Positions 33,106-45,345 of a stretch of 64,000 nt of DNA are shown here, one piece after another (the stretch's first letter is position 1; each line of letters begins with the position of its first letter). Below the pieces are notes generated by a model that worked only from the letters and a program-made list of their open reading frames with translations, was not told where the DNA came from and did no database searches. The stretch lies in contig CM070904.1 in assembly GCA_036417435.1 (NCBI GenBank), forward strand, positions 45,205,908 to 45,269,907, read 5' to 3'. The stretch comes from Inia geoffrensis. Lineage: Eukaryota > Chordata > Mammalia > Artiodactyla > Iniidae. The position numbers and the translations under genes are program-made.

Positions 33106-33502
33106 TCTTGCCTTGGGACCTTTGGCACTTAGTTGTCAACTGAAATTAGGTGTGAAGTTTCTCAACTGAGTCCCAGTGGGTCATCTCTTGCTGTCATAGA
33201 TTCACACGTCAGACTCTGCTTTAAACTATGACTGGGACTATCCAGAACACTACAGTCTCATTTCTCAACATTATCACTGTCCAAATGTATTCCATATTGG
33301 ACTCTTAAAAGATATTTCAATTAGACTAAAGCTAATGTGTAACATTATCATGTGCTGTGGTTAGTTTAGCCTTTATTCCCAGTAATGTTTGAGACCTCTT
33401 CATTTGAGAAGATGAATTCTGTTAGACTTTTTTCTACTAATTTTGTGCAGACTAGTGCCATACAGAAATACTCGGGATTTAATAGGACTATATATCAATT
33501 AA
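33106..33502. other. Unassigned sequence
   Basis: Nothing recognised. Confidence 0.4.
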
Positions 33503-33549
33503 TGAGGTAAGAATTTTTTTTTTTTTTTTTTTAGTGAGGTAAGAATTTT
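33503..33549 (-). mobile_element. Tail-only retroinsertion with 15-bp TSD
   Basis: TGAGGTAAGAATTTT occurs at 33503-33517 and again at 33535-33549. Between the copies there is only T15 plus AG, which on the minus strand is CT followed by a poly(A). It looks like a retroposition event truncated to the tail. Confidence 0.75.
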
Positions 33550-34269
33550 GAAGAAACGTCTAGTTCTTGAATTAAAATAATCCTTGAGAGGTAATGATTT
33601 TCTTGATAATTGCTACTGAGAAGAACCGAGTGTAAGATAATGAAACTACTGTAAATAGGAGGAAAAAAGTTTTCAGGTTCACCAAAGCTGATCATGAGTT
33701 GAGGATGTATGTGCAAGTATTTGAGGAAGACCTCTCTTGGGAGACTGGTAAGGAAGTGAAAGAGGCTGAGTGGGGAAGGGAAGCAGGCCATGAAAGAATG
33801 GCTCTCAGGCAAAGCCCTGCAGAGGGTGATGTCAGCCGGATGGCACCGAGGAACTCGGAAATATGTTAAGCCTCAAGTGAGCCCTATTCAAAGCAAGATG
33901 GCTAGGGATTTACGCATACCTGTCAGTGGTTAAATATGCAGAGGAGGGGGAAGCTGAACATGGGTGGAAGGAGAAAGGATGATAAGGCACTTCTGGTGTA
34001 ATATAATTAAAAACTAATTCACATCGATACATTGTGTTGTTCTAGGATTCTTTCCAATACAAAACTGACCTTAAGCCATCATTCTGAGTTGGTGAAAACA
34101 AAGACTTAATTTTGTATTCCCAGAATCTAGTATATTACCTGGCATAAAATAGGCAATATATACGGTAAGTAATATTATATATAGTATACACATACATGTA
34201 CTTAAGTGAATGTTATTCAATGTTCAAGTCCGTTCTTATCCCACCCAACAAATCGTTTTTTCATAAACA
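33550..34269. other. Unassigned sequence
   Basis: No gene recognised. A weak L2-like end lies near 34100-34170 (GTATTCCCAGAATCTAGTATATTACC...AAATAGGCAATATA). Confidence 0.35.
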
Positions 34270-34560
34270 ACATTCTATTTATTCAGTAAATAATCATTGA
34301 GAATCTCCTGTATCTCTTGTGTCCCAGGCACTGGGATGCATCTTGGAATTGTAGCACTGAACCAGACAGATCCATGGAGGCAGACACTGTAACACTCATT
34401 CTTTGCAGAGGGGCAGATATTAAAAGTTATACTGATAAACAGCTAATGAAATCTAGCTGTGATTAAATGCTAAAAAAAATCAAAGCAGAGGGTGACAACA
34501 TACAATGAACTAGAACCTAATCTCATCTGGAAGGTGACAGAGGGCTTTCAGAAAACAGTA
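34270..34560 (+). repeat. Fragment of the old unnamed dispersed repeat
   Basis: It opens with ATTTATTCAGTAAATAATCATTGAG, then CCCAGGCACTGGGATGCATC and AACCAGACAGATCC, as in the 5' part of the family also seen at 40682. It is degenerate and non-coding. Confidence 0.45.
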
Positions 34561-35574
34561 AGATTGTCATCAACACTCAATTTTCAAGACTCCATGTATT
34601 TCAGTGTCTGAGGCAGCTTCTACTATGTAAATCTAGGTAACAGTAAATAAGGTTTCTTTGAGGAAAGAAAAGAGACCAGCTTCCGCTGAAAAATTCCACT
34701 CCCCATCACAGTAGCCACTCGGGAAGATTTCTGACAGTGAGAGAGCTTAAAGGTACCAAGGGTTTGCGGACACACAAAGGGAAGGGAAGGGAGGTCATCA
34801 TGAGATGCATGGAGGTGCTAGGGTTGAAATGTCACCAGTTCCATGATGTTATTTCTAGTCCACCGAGCTTGTTCCCGAAACAGAGTTTACAAAATCAACT
34901 GGAAGAACATCCTTTGTTCTTGAAGGACTGAAATAATAATGCCTGGGTCTCATGAAAACTCTTCTGCACCTGGATTCAGGTAATTTGGCTTGTAAAACCA
35001 CCTAGAGTTAAGTATATCAATTCTATTTTTTCAGAATCCCAGAGGTCAGCAGGGTACTCTCTTGGGAAAGCTTAGCAAGTGTATTAACTAGGGGAACATG
35101 TATAAAAATTAGGACACACGACGACTGAAATGAAAATAGGCTGAACCACAAAGACTTTTTCAGCAGCCCTTTGCTTCTATGATATTATTAAAGAATTACA
35201 AAATAAGGCATAGCTGATGGGGGTGAATAGAATTTATAAATAATATAGCTGGAGATACAACAATGGAAGAAGTTGTGTACATCAAGAAGGATTCCTGTCT
35301 CAAATTCCCTTTCTCACCTGAGTTGAGAAGAGTCCTAATATGCCACTCTACTGCAAACCTGGTTTTGCAGAGTTATCGTAAGTCTCATTTTGGGTATCGT
35401 GAACTGACTTTTTCCTACCCTAAAAACAAATCTTGCACATTCCTGGAAGTTAAAGTTCCTTCAAACATGGGTGATGGTAGAGTAAGTTTGACCAGGAAGT
35501 CTTCTGACTTCAAGATTAGTATTCTCTTCACTTTACCAGGCTTCTTTCATAAAAGATAGAGATATTTTAATCCA
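34561..35574. other. Unassigned sequence
   Basis: About 1 kb with two short forward frames (34737-34931 and 35263-35559) that lack domains, splice context or coding-like features that I can recognise. Confidence 0.4.
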
Positions 35575-36800
35575 ACTTTCCCTTATAAGCAAAGCCTCTT
35601 CCACAACTCTGAAGGTAGTTTTCCTACTGTCTACTTAAGTACTTCCAGCTATGAGGGATTTACTACTAAAAAAGCTTACTGCAATGTTGAACATATCTAA
35701 TTGTGAGAAAGATCTGTTCTAAAATGAATTTCACCTTCCCTCAGCTTTCAGCTGTGCTCTGAACTAGGTATCTCAATTCTGTCCCTTATCCTGCAAGAAA
35801 ACCCTTCAGATGTTTGAGCAGACCTATCACATCTCCCCCTCCATTTCCTTTTTACCAGGGAAAACATTCCTAGTTCCTTCAACTCTTAAATCTGTAACAT
35901 ATTTCAGCGTGTCGAGGTTTCTCTTAAAATGTGGTTCCCAAAATGGAATACAATAATCTGAACACTGAAAAAATGGCAAGCTGGTAAAACAATGTAAGCG
36001 TATGTTAACATTTGCCTCATTATTTAGGAGCATTTTTTTTTTTTTTTTTTTTTTTTTTTGCGGTACGCAGGCCTCTCACTGTTGTGGCCTCTCCCGTTGC
36101 GGAGCACAGGCTCCAGACGCGCAGGCTCAGCGGCCACGGCTCACGAGCCCAGCCACTCCGCTGCATGTGGGATCTTTGCGGATCTGGGCACGAACTGGTG
36201 TCCCCTGCCTCGGCAGGTGGACTCTCAACCACTGCGCCACCAGGGAAGCCCTGGGACCATGTTTTTCGTACATAATGGTTTGTCATATGAACTTCTGTAA
36301 TTGTGCAATTGACATTTTGAACTTTTACATTTCTCTTTGTTAAGTAGTATCTTGCTGATTGTAACACAGTACCTTATATTCCTTAGATCACTCCAATCTT
36401 GATTCCATCATCTACATAAGTCAACCTATGCAATTCTCTGAGATCTGCAAATTTAGGAATTGCACCTCTAATAACGCTCCTAACTGATAAAAATGTTAAA
36501 CAGGATACATCCGTTAGCAGAACCATCAGTCAGTCCACTAGACACATCTCATTCAGGTTAATATCCGAACCATCCGGTGTTTAAATCCCGTCCTCTCTAT
36601 TGTTAGTCATACATCCAAGTCTCCTAGCACCCTATTGCCCAGTCATATTTCACAGTGTTACCCACAGATACTGGAAATGTCTTATGTTTTCCTGAAATAA
36701 AAACAAATATGTTTTAAAATGACAACCCAGCACTTCCCTCATGTAGAGAGAGGAGTTGACTTCTTCTTTATAAATTTATGTTGATCTCTATTTAATCATT
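35575..36800 (+). mobile_element. L3/CR1-type LINE relic, split by a SINE
   Basis: The order and wording match the 3' part of the CR1 clade LINE L3: CTTAAAATGTGGTTCCCAAAATGGAATAC at about 35925, GATCTGCAAATTTAGGAATTG at about 36442, TGATAAAAATGTTAAACAGGATAC at about 36485, CAGTCCACTAGACAC at about 36530, and AATTTATGTTGATC near 36775. A CHR SINE at 36033-36251 interrupts it. The copy is non-coding and ancient but long. Confidence 0.65.
36033..36251 (-). mobile_element. CHR SINE, full length
   Basis: The plus strand shows T27, then GCGGTACGCAGGCCTCTCAC and the full CpG-rich body, ending at the head complement GCCACCAGGGAAGCCC. It is inserted in the L3 relic. A TSD is not obvious. Frames on both strands across it are artefacts. 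Confidence 0.93.
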
Positions 36801-37044
36801 TTAAGGCTTGCCCGTTGACGGCTGTAAATTTTCTGAATCTGCACTTATTATATATGTTACTTTACTCAGAGAAACATTTATCCATCTCCTGTCTTCTGAG
36901 GATCAATTTATTCTCCAGTTTTACAAAGATAATTGCAGTGATTCTAAGACTACATTAAATACTATTAATATAAATTATTTTGATAACACAACAAATATTC
37001 TCATAAAGCTATCCCTTCTCACTTGAGACATACAATATAATAAT

Positions 37045-37290
37045 AATAATATTTAACATTTATTAACTCCTAAACTGTGTTAATTGCTTTACATGCACGA
37101 TTTCATCTAATCTACAGAACAACCCTGTGAGGCAATTTTGCTCTTTTTATCTTGTTTTCAAATGAGTAATGTGAGGCCTCTGAAAGTGAGGAATTTCTTA
37201 CAGGGCATACATATAATAACGGTACAGTAGGAAACGGAATCCAGAGTTTTCTGAAACCGAAGTCCTTAACCACTAAACTGTACTGGGCAG
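37045..37290 (-). repeat. MIR SINE relic
   Basis: TTAACATTTATTAACTCC, GCTTTACATGCACGATTTCATC, AACAACCCTGTGAGGC, ATGAGTAATGTGAGGCC and CCGAAGTCCTTAACCACTAAAC follow MIR in reverse over nearly its full length. Confidence 0.75.
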
Positions 37291-37439
37291 ATTTCCAGAA
37301 AATAATTTGCTTTATCAAAGGAAACACACACTCAACATTTCGAGAGATATTAGAAATCACCCTCCTGAAAGCATGGAACCATTTATAAACACACCAGTAA
37401 TGTATGTTAGTGCCCTCAACAACACAGAATACTGTTAAC

Positions 37440-37860
37440 ATTTTGTATTTGTTGTATCTTTCTTGTTTTGATTTGTATTTTCACTCACTTGTGAATTTGA
37501 GCATGCATTTGAAAGTGATTCGGTACCTTTTTATTTTTCTGTTAATTGCTGTTCTTATCTTTGCCCTTTTACTGTTTTTCTTATTCAGATTTGTGTTGTT
37601 ATTGATTTGTGGAAACTCTTCATATAGTAGCACAATGCCTACTATAGGCACTGCAAATATTTCCTTTTTTTATTATGTTTTAAGCATCATGCACAGTAAA
37701 ACGCTTATTGAAAATTTTCTGAAATCACATTTGTGGCTTTGATGCTTGTTTTAAAGAGATTTTTATCCACGAAGTTATAAAAAAAATTCCATAGGTTGTT
37801 CCTGATGTTATACCTTTAATCCAACATTTATAGACTTCTAATTCAATCTTTATAGAGGGT
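37440..37860 (-). mobile_element. Old L1 fragment, minus strand
   Basis: The T-rich plus strand (TTATTGATTTGTGGAAACTCTTCATATAG, CTGCAAATATTTCC, TTTGATGCTTG, GAGATTTTTATCC) matches the complement of L1 ORF2 sequence just upstream of the CCHC region, heavily mutated. A 112-codon frame at 37404-37742 crosses it and is not a gene. Confidence 0.55.
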
Positions 37861-37879
37861 ATAGAACATAGTATTAAGA

Positions 37880-39062
37880 AGCCATGGTCAAAACTTGTAC
37901 CAGTATTTTCTTAGGTCAGTCTCCCAAGGCAACAGAAATAAAAACAAAAATAAACAAATGGGGTATAATCAAACTTACAAGCTTTTGCACAGCAAAGGAA
38001 GCCATAAACAAAACAAAAAAGACAACATACAGACTGGGAGAAAATACGTGCAAATGATGCAACTGGAAAGGCTTAATTTCCAAAATGTACAAACAGCTCA
38101 TACAACCCAACAACAAAAAAAACAACCCAATCAAAAAATGGTCAGGAGACCTAAAGAGACTTCTAAGGAAGAAATATGGATGGCCAATAGGCACATGAAA
38201 AGGTGCTCAACATTGCTAACATTAGAGAAATGCAAATCAAAACTACAATAAGGTACCACCTCATACAGGTCAAAATGACCATCATTTAAAAGTCTACAAA
38301 TAACAAATGCTGGAGAGGGTGTGGAGGAAAGGGGACCCTCCTACACTGTTGGTGGGAATGTAACTTGGTGCAGCCACTGTGGAAAACAGTATGGCGGTTC
38401 CTCTGAAAACTAAAAATAGAACCACCATAGGATCCAGCAGTACCACTCATGGGCATATATCCAAACAAAACTATAATTCAAGAAGATACATGCACCCCAA
38501 TGTTCATAGCAGTACTGTTCACAATAGCCAAGACATGGAAACAACCTAAATGCCCGCTGACAGATGAATGGGTAAAGAACATGTGGTACATATATACAAT
38601 GGGATACTACTCAACCATAAAAAAGAACAAAATAATGCCATTTGCAGCAAAATGGATGCAACTAGAGACTATCATACTAAGTGAAGTAAGTCAGAAAGAG
38701 AAAGACAAATACCATATGGTATCACTTACATGTGGAATCTAAAATATGACTTAAATGAACCTACTTATGAAACAGAAACATGGACATAGAGAACAGACTG
38801 GTGGTTGCCAAGGGGCAGGGCGGTGGGAAAGTGATGGATTGGGAGTTTGGGATTAGCAGATGCAAACTGGTATATATAGAATGGATAAACAATAAAGTCC
38901 TACTGTATAGCACAGAGAACTATAAACCATAATGGAAAATATGAAAAATAGTGTGTATATATATATATATGTATAAGCGAGTCACCTTGCTGTACAGCAG
39001 TAATTAACACAACATTATGATTCAACTGTACTTCAATAAAAAATAAATACATAAAAATGAAA
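37880..39062 (+). mobile_element. 5'-truncated old L1 3' end
   Basis: It starts near CTCCCAAGGCAACAGAAATAAAAAC and follows the end of L1 ORF2 (GCTTTTGCACAGCAAAGG, GCTGGAGAGGGTGTGG, CACTGTTGGTGGGAATGTAAC) and a 3' UTR to AATAAAAAATAAATAC. Frames at 37895-38251 and 38449-38742 are broken ORF2 pieces. It is more diverged than L1-A and L1-B. Confidence 0.9.
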
Positions 39063-39072
39063 AAATAGTCAT

Positions 39073-39285
39073 GTTCAGGTTCCAGAGCCCTTGAGTTCAA
39101 ATCATAATGAGCTGGGTTACCTTGGGCAAGCTACTGAACCTGTTAGTGTCTCAGTTCTTCGTGTTTAATATGGGGCTAATGATGGTACATATCTTATAGG
39201 GATCTTTCAAATATTATACGAGTTAATACACATGATGTGCTTAAAAATGCCTGATGTGGATAAAATACTCAAATATTAGCTTTTA
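39073..39285 (+). repeat. MIR SINE relic
   Basis: GGTTCCAGAGCCCTTGAGTTC, GAGCTGGGTTACCTTGGGCAAG, GTGTCTCAGTTCTTCGTG and ACGAGTTAATACACATGATG follow plus-strand MIR almost end to end. Confidence 0.8.
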
Positions 39286-39377
39286 CCTATTTTAAATTCA
39301 ACAGATATATATACATATTTGTCTTAGCAGAAGTTAGAGATCTATTTTTTCCAAAAGGGGGAAGCAATTGCCATTAC

Positions 39378-39385
<8 letters not shown>

Positions 39386-39408
<23 letters not shown>

Positions 39409-39599
39409 CAGTACACGGGCCTCTCACTGTTGTGGCCTCTCCCGTTGCGGAGCACAGGCTCCGGACGCGCAGGTTCAGCGGCCATGGTTCACGGGCCCAG
39501 CCGCTCCGCGGCATGTGGGATCTTGGCGGACCAGGGCACGAACCCGTGTCCCCTGCATCGGCAGGCAGACCCTCAACCACTGCGCCACCAGGGAAGCCC
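39386..39599 (-). mobile_element. CHR SINE, full length
   Basis: Poly(T), then CAGTACACGGGCCTCTCAC and a complete body with the GGGAAGCCC head complement. An 11-bp TSD, TACACTTTTTT, lies at 39375-39385 and 39600-39610 (part of it merges with the T run). Confidence 0.93.
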
Positions 39600-39610
39600 T
39601 ACACTTTTTT

Positions 39611-40019
39611 GAAAATTAAATTTTGCATCATTTCCTCACTGATTCACTTAAATTGTACACTCAGATTCCATTTGTATATTGATCTGTTCTCCAACATTTG
39701 TTAATATTTATGCTCTGATACTTTCAATCTCTTATTATCGTTTTACACATGAAGAAATAGACTTGGAGAGGTGATGTAAAGAGATAAAATTACACAGTCA
39801 TACATGATCTGAAATATACACCTACATCTTGCCAAAATGCCTGGATTCATAGAAGTGGTCTTACTTCTTCAAAGAAAACGGACATGAAACATGAGCTTTC
39901 TGCCATACAACCCTGCCTTTTGTTATGAAATGCTTATGAACATATTATAGTTCATATTTTGTTATGTATATCCTTTTCAAACATTCTTTTCTGTGATATA
40001 ATATTATTCACTTTTTAAG
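39611..40019. other. Mostly unassigned; weak MIR-like tract
   Basis: About 39740-39830 (ACACATGAAGAAATAGACTTGG...ACACAGTCATA) may be a reverse MIR fragment. Otherwise nothing was recognised. Confidence 0.35.
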
Positions 40020-40480
40020 ACTGTCATCAACTACTTTGAGGTACACAGAGGCCAGGGCCATGTCTCATTTAGGTCTGTAACCCTGGTGACTGGGAGTTCC
40101 CAGCATGTAGCCAAAAATCAATACATGTTTACTGAATTGAGTAGAAATTATTTTAAAAATAATGCAATGATATTATTGCACCAGTGTTCAAAATCCCACA
40201 ATGTCTTGTGGTTACTCAAACTCCAAACCCTTGTCCCCATTTTTAGATACCTCAGAGGGAGGCTCCATGCAAATAATGTCTCCCACTAAAACCCAAAATA
40301 GCCCTTTGCTCCAGGCATCTGGTCCATCTATCTCAGAATACCTGTGTTCATTTCTACTTCCTCCCCATCTTTTGCAGCTTTTATCATTAAAAGATTCTTC
40401 ATGAAATTCTCCTTGACTATTTAGGAGCACATTGATTTCTCTTTCTTCCTGAGCCAGCAGTTAGAATTATTTAATTTTAG
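40020..40480 (+). repeat. L2-like LINE fragments
   Basis: 40020-40140 reads like an L2 3' end (GGCCAGGGCCATGTCTCATTTAG...AAATCAATACATGTTTACTG). 40330-40450 (TTCATGAAATTCTCCTTGACTATTTAGGAGCAC) resembles an internal L2 stretch. Short frames here are not supported as genes. Confidence 0.45.
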
Positions 40481-40681
40481 AGGTAAAAATGATCTGAGAC
40501 TTGATCTAGGTTAAAGCCTTCATTTAATAATGGGGAAATGAATTGCTAGCGAGGTTATGAAAGTTTCCCTCCGAGTACTCTTAATGACCATGGCTCACAT
40601 TTTACTTTTCAATTTTGTATTTCTCTAATTTTGTACCAATGCGGTTAAAAGCTCCTCTAGAGCTACAACTAGCAGTAGATT

Positions 40682-42740
40682 CAGCAATTCATTGAACAAA
40701 TATTAAGTGCCAACTATGGGCCAAACAATATTCTAGAATTTAGCAGTGTGAAACTACTACAGGTATCTGACTTTTACATAACCATAGCCTATGGATAAAG
40801 CTGACTTTAACAACTACAAAAAAATAACTGTAATCACTGGGTAATTAAAATTGTGATAAAAATTATGAAGGAAAACTAACACCATGAAATAGACACTAGA
40901 ATATTTCATCTAGGCTGGAGGGCAAGGAATAATTTTTCAAAGAAGTGACATTTCAACTGAAATCTCAAGAATGAGTTCAAGTTAGGCAGGCAAAGTGGGA
41001 GAAGATTTCTTCATGCATAAAATTGCAAGTTCAAACAATTTGCTCCTCAAAGTAGTTTGCAATTTGACAGAAGAGAGAAACATGAAGAGATGCTTCACAT
41101 CATTAATCATCAGGGAAATAAAAGTCCAAACCATAATGAGATACCACCTCCTACCTGTCAGAATGGCTATCATCAAAAAGACAAAATAATAAGTATTGGT
41201 GAGAATGCAGAGAAAAGGGAACCCTCATGCACTGTTGGTGGGAACATAGATTGGTACAGCTGCTGTGGAAAACAATGTGGAATTTTCTCAAAAAAAAAAA
41301 AAAAAAATAGAACCACCATATGATCCAGCAATTGCATTACTGAGAGTTTCAGAAGAAAACAGAAACACTAATTTGAAAATATATATGCATTCCAATATTA
41401 TAGCAGTATTATTTACAATAGTCAAGATATGGAAGCAACTTCAGTATTCATGAATGGATAAATGGATAAAGAAATGTGGCATATGAATGTATTCATTCAT
41501 AAAAAAGAATGGAATTTTGTCCATTTGCCACAACATGGACAGACTTGGAGGGTATAATGCCTAGTGAAATAAGTCAGAGAAAGACAGACAAATACTGTTG
41601 TTTTCACTTATATGTGGAATTTAAGAAAATAAAACAAAGGAATTATAATAAAATAGAAACAGACTTGCATTTATAAAAAACAAACTAATGGTTACCGGGG
41701 GGTAGAGGGGTGCAGCGAGGGGTGAAATAGGTGAAGAGGATTAAGAGGTACAAACTACTAGGTATAAAATAAATAAGTTACAAGGATTTCATAAACAGCA
41801 CAGGAAATATAGTCAATATTTTATAATAACTTTGTATGGAGTATAATCTATAAAAATATTGAATTACTAGGTTGTACACCTGAAACTAACATAATATTGT
41901 AAGTCAATTATACTTCAATTTATAAAAAGAGAAACCCAGTATGATTAGAGCAACAGAGTGAGGGGAAACTGAGGATGAAAATGACAGGAAAGCTAGGTTG
42001 AGTACTATGTGCACTATCAGTGAGGTCTCTCACTGAGGACTGAGAATCTTGCTGGATAATCAGTTCTTTAGAAAGTTATTACAGGGAAGTTATGCCATTA
42101 TTTTTACATTTAAAAAAAGCCTGCTATGAATTTTATGTTAACAAAAAAAAGGTGGGTAACATAAGCAAAATGAAAGTGGGAGACCTCCTCAAGCCCTGGG
42201 GAGAGAGAAAAGTAGCTTGAATAAGGTGAGAGCTGTAGAGATGGGGGGTGGTCTGGGTGAAGAGAAGAGGTTTGAGTTGGTAGAATACACAGGACTTCTT
42301 GCTTATAGAGACAAGGAGGTATTATAATTTCTGGTTTTCTGGTATTACCATCTGAGTGAAATTTGTGATGCAACCAAGGAACAGGGATGATCAAAATTTC
42401 AGACTTAAGCCTATTAGGTTTGAGAGGCCTGTGAGCCATCCAAGTGAATACATTATGTAGGAGATTGGTGGTGTGGTTCCAGAGATATAAACTTGAGGAC
42501 TGTTAGCATAATGATAAACGTAAATCTATAGAACTGAATGAGATCACCAGGGAGAGAATATCAGGAATAATACCAATCAATTCAAACATTTTGAGGTCAA
42601 GTAGAGGTAGAAAAACTGGCAAAAGAGTCTGACAAATAACAGCCCTAGTGGAAGGTGAAAAACTAATATACGATAGTGTCATGAAAGTGGAGAACAAATA
42701 GTATACCTGACATAAAGGTGAGATTCAAAAAATATTTTAA
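40682..42740 (+). repeat. Old unnamed dispersed repeat, split by an L1 end
   Basis: The left part (CAATTCATTGAACAAATATTAAG...AAGAAGTGACATTTCAACTG, 40682-41015) and right part (41940-42740, with GTGAGCCATCCAAGTGAATAC and AATGAGATCACCAGGGAG) are consecutive segments of the family seen at 13090-15240. A 5'-truncated L1 sits between them. Confidence 0.45.
41033..41930 (+). mobile_element. 5'-truncated old L1 3' end
   Basis: GAAACATGAAGAGATGCTTCACATC, ATGAGATACCACCTCCTACC, TGCACTGTTGGTGGGAACATAG and GATCCAGCAATTGCATTAC match the end of L1 ORF2, followed by a 3' UTR to TATACTTCAATTTATAAAAAG. An A17 run lies in the middle (41290-41306). Short broken frames only. Confidence 0.88.
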
Positions 42741-42769
42741 AGATAAATGAATGAAACTACTTATCTGTA

Positions 42770-43320
42770 TTGAATGCTCCCAACACGTCAATTAAGATAT
42801 CCCCTTCCCTTAAGTGTGAGCTGGACCTAGTGACTTGCTACTAATTAGCAAAACATGACAAAAGTGATGAGATGTCTCTTTCTGAGATAACTTTACAAAA
42901 AGACTGCCTTCCCTCATGCTTATGTTCTCTAAATCTCTTCCTTCCTTTGAGTGAAACTAGTTTCCATACTGTCAGCTGCCCTATACAAAGGCACATGTGG
43001 CAAAGAACTGAGGGAGGTCTCTATCCAATAGCCAATGAGGATCACTGTGTCTGATCCTCAGTATAACAGCATAGAAAGAACTAACCCCTGCTAACAGCAA
43101 TAAGGTTTGAAAGTCAATCTTCCCCCAATGAAGCCTTTATATAAAAACACAGTCCCAGCTAATACTTAATTGCCACCTGTGAAAGAATTTCAGGCAGAGA
43201 TACCCAGACAAGGCTGCATTCATGACTCACAAAAACTGTAAGATAAATGTTTACTGTTTTAAGCTATTACATTTTGGGGCAACTTGCCATGCGCTAATAA
43301 ATAACAAAGGCAGGGACCAT
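42770..43320 (+). mobile_element. MaLR/ERVL-type LTR relic
   Basis: GAGCTGGACCTAGTGACTTGC, AAAACATGACAAAAGTGATG, GGCACATGTGGCAAAGAACTGAGG, then AAACTGTAAGATAAATG and TTTTAAGCTATTACATTTTGG with CGCTAATAAATAAC at the end. This order is that of an old mammalian MaLR-like LTR. It is non-coding. Confidence 0.6.
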
Positions 43321-43369
43321 TTTATACCCTTCAGTAAGCGACAAATCTAAAAGTTTGATTAAAACAAGA

Positions 43370-43800
43370 GTTGATAAGAATGTGGAGAAAAAGGGAACAT
43401 CCTTGTACTACTGATGCGAGTATAAATTGGTTCAACTGTACTGAAAACAATTTGACTACCCCTAGTAAATTGAAGACACTGTATCCTTGGCCATCAATTT
43501 CCCTTCTAATGAAACAATTTCATGCAAGCAAAGAAATATAGATAAGCATGATTATCGTATGAGTGTCTTACATGACTATGTAAAAACTGGACAACCTGAA
43601 TGTTCATCAGTATGATAATTGGTAAATAAATTTTGCTATATTCATGCTGTGGAACACTATATTAAAGATAACATAAATGAACTAGACCTCTACATGTTAA
43701 AGTACAAAAGTATATTAATACTTGGATGATTTATGTATATATAAAATATATAAATACCATGTATAATTTAAGGAAAAGTATAAATATTATAATGTATAGA
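43370..43800 (+). mobile_element. Very old L1 3' fragment
   Basis: AAGAATGTGGAGAAAAAGGGAAC, GTATAAATTGGTTCAACTG, AACCTGAATGTTCATCAG and TGTGGAACACTATATTAAAG trace the ORF2 end of an ancient L1 with many substitutions. Confidence 0.7.
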
Positions 43801-45214
43801 AATTAGAGTGGAAATGGTACATACCTACTTCAATATAATAGTCAACCTTTGGAAAAAAGGAGTGGGAATTAAATGAGGGGTGATTTAATTGTATCCATAA
43901 TATACTATTTCCTCGAAAAAAGATCCAAAGCAAATATAGCAAGGAAAAAAAAAAAACAATGAAAAAAACTACATTAATTAAATCTGGGGGTAGGTGGTCC
44001 ATGGCAATGGGTTATATTGTTCTGTTTTTCATGTTGTTTGAAATATTTCACGGTATTTTAAACTTTAGGAATGGTGACTCTGACTCAGGTAGAGACCACG
44101 CTCATAGCAAACACTTTAAGAAGCTTGATTATGAAAGAGATGGGAACATTACAGGTAGGTGAAGAACTTGTGAGGGCAAGAAAGAAATTGCTTCTTTATT
44201 ATTTTTTAAATGGAAGAAACTAGAATACGTGTAGATGATAATGGGAGTGACATGTCCTGAGACAGACACTGAAAGTCCAGTAAATAAAGAGGATAAAGAA
44301 GACAGCAAAGTAAAGTCTCTCAGAACATAGGAAGGACTCAACGCAAAATTAGTCATTGATATTCCTCCCATTGTAACATAAGATAGGATGAAGATGAGTA
44401 CACATTCAGGAAAATGATTTTCATGTTAAGACGATGATTAATTGGAAATATGAGGCACATGCATAAAAATAGAGGGATAAGAAGTGACAGTTTGCAATTT
44501 GAGGATGGGAGAGAAGCTAGGAAACACTATTTGCAGAGAATGAGTCTGAGAACTCAATCAAGAAAAGTTGCAAGAGTTCTGGGTCGTGTTAAGGATTCAA
44601 CTGAATCTACGATGTTATCAACTCACCTAATTGTTCATGAAAGAATTGTTTGTAGTAACTAATAAATATTAAATAAATTAAAACTGTAATCTTGTTGCTT
44701 GGGAAGACTGGGATGGTGTTTTTGTTTAATGTACTTTTTATTCAAGTATTTAAATACCAAGCTTAACTGTAAGAATATGATGCACTGCATTTTGCCACAA
44801 ACCCAAAGTCATCTAAGGCAAGGGTAAACTTTCATAATCTTAAAAATATCATTGTTTAAATCTGTGATTTTCTTGGTAAAGTAAAAAAGTGCTAAGTCAA
44901 CAGGTCTCAGAGAGTTTAATACAGTCTTGAGACATGGCTAACAATAATAAATCAACCCTAGAGCTTTCTAGATCATGTAGAAGAAAAAACTAGAATTTAT
45001 AATTTTACATTTAATATTTCCTTAATTGTATCCTACTACTTTATGTATGTTTTATTAGAGCATTAAGATATGTTACTAAATAATGTTGATATATGTGACA
45101 TTTGGATTTCCTGAAGGTAAGATTTGGGAATAAAATCATCTAAGACAGCAAGTAGAGCATCAGAACACAGTTCATTTTATTCTTAATTTGACTGAGGATG
45201 TCAAGTGTGGCAGG
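43801..45214. other. Unassigned sequence
   Basis: No gene recognised. 44030-44650 is purine-rich and may belong to the old unnamed repeat, without firm support. Confidence 0.35.
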
Positions 45215-45345
45215 AAGAATACTCAATTGAGTCATGAAGCTCATACTCCAATCCTGGCGCTATCTTGGGCAAGCCCCTGAATTCCTCTGGATTTCCTTGT
45301 CTACAAAAGTAGAGGATTAAATTAAATGATCTTCCAAATCCTACC
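45215..45345 (+). repeat. MIR SINE relic
   Basis: ACTCCAATCCTGGCGCTATC, CTTGGGCAAGCCCCTGAATTC and TGTCTACAAAAGTAGAGG follow plus-strand MIR. Confidence 0.65.

Noticed and set aside
35263..35559. 98-codon frame as a host gene
   Set aside because: No recognisable motif or exon structure in unassigned sequence. Too weak to call.
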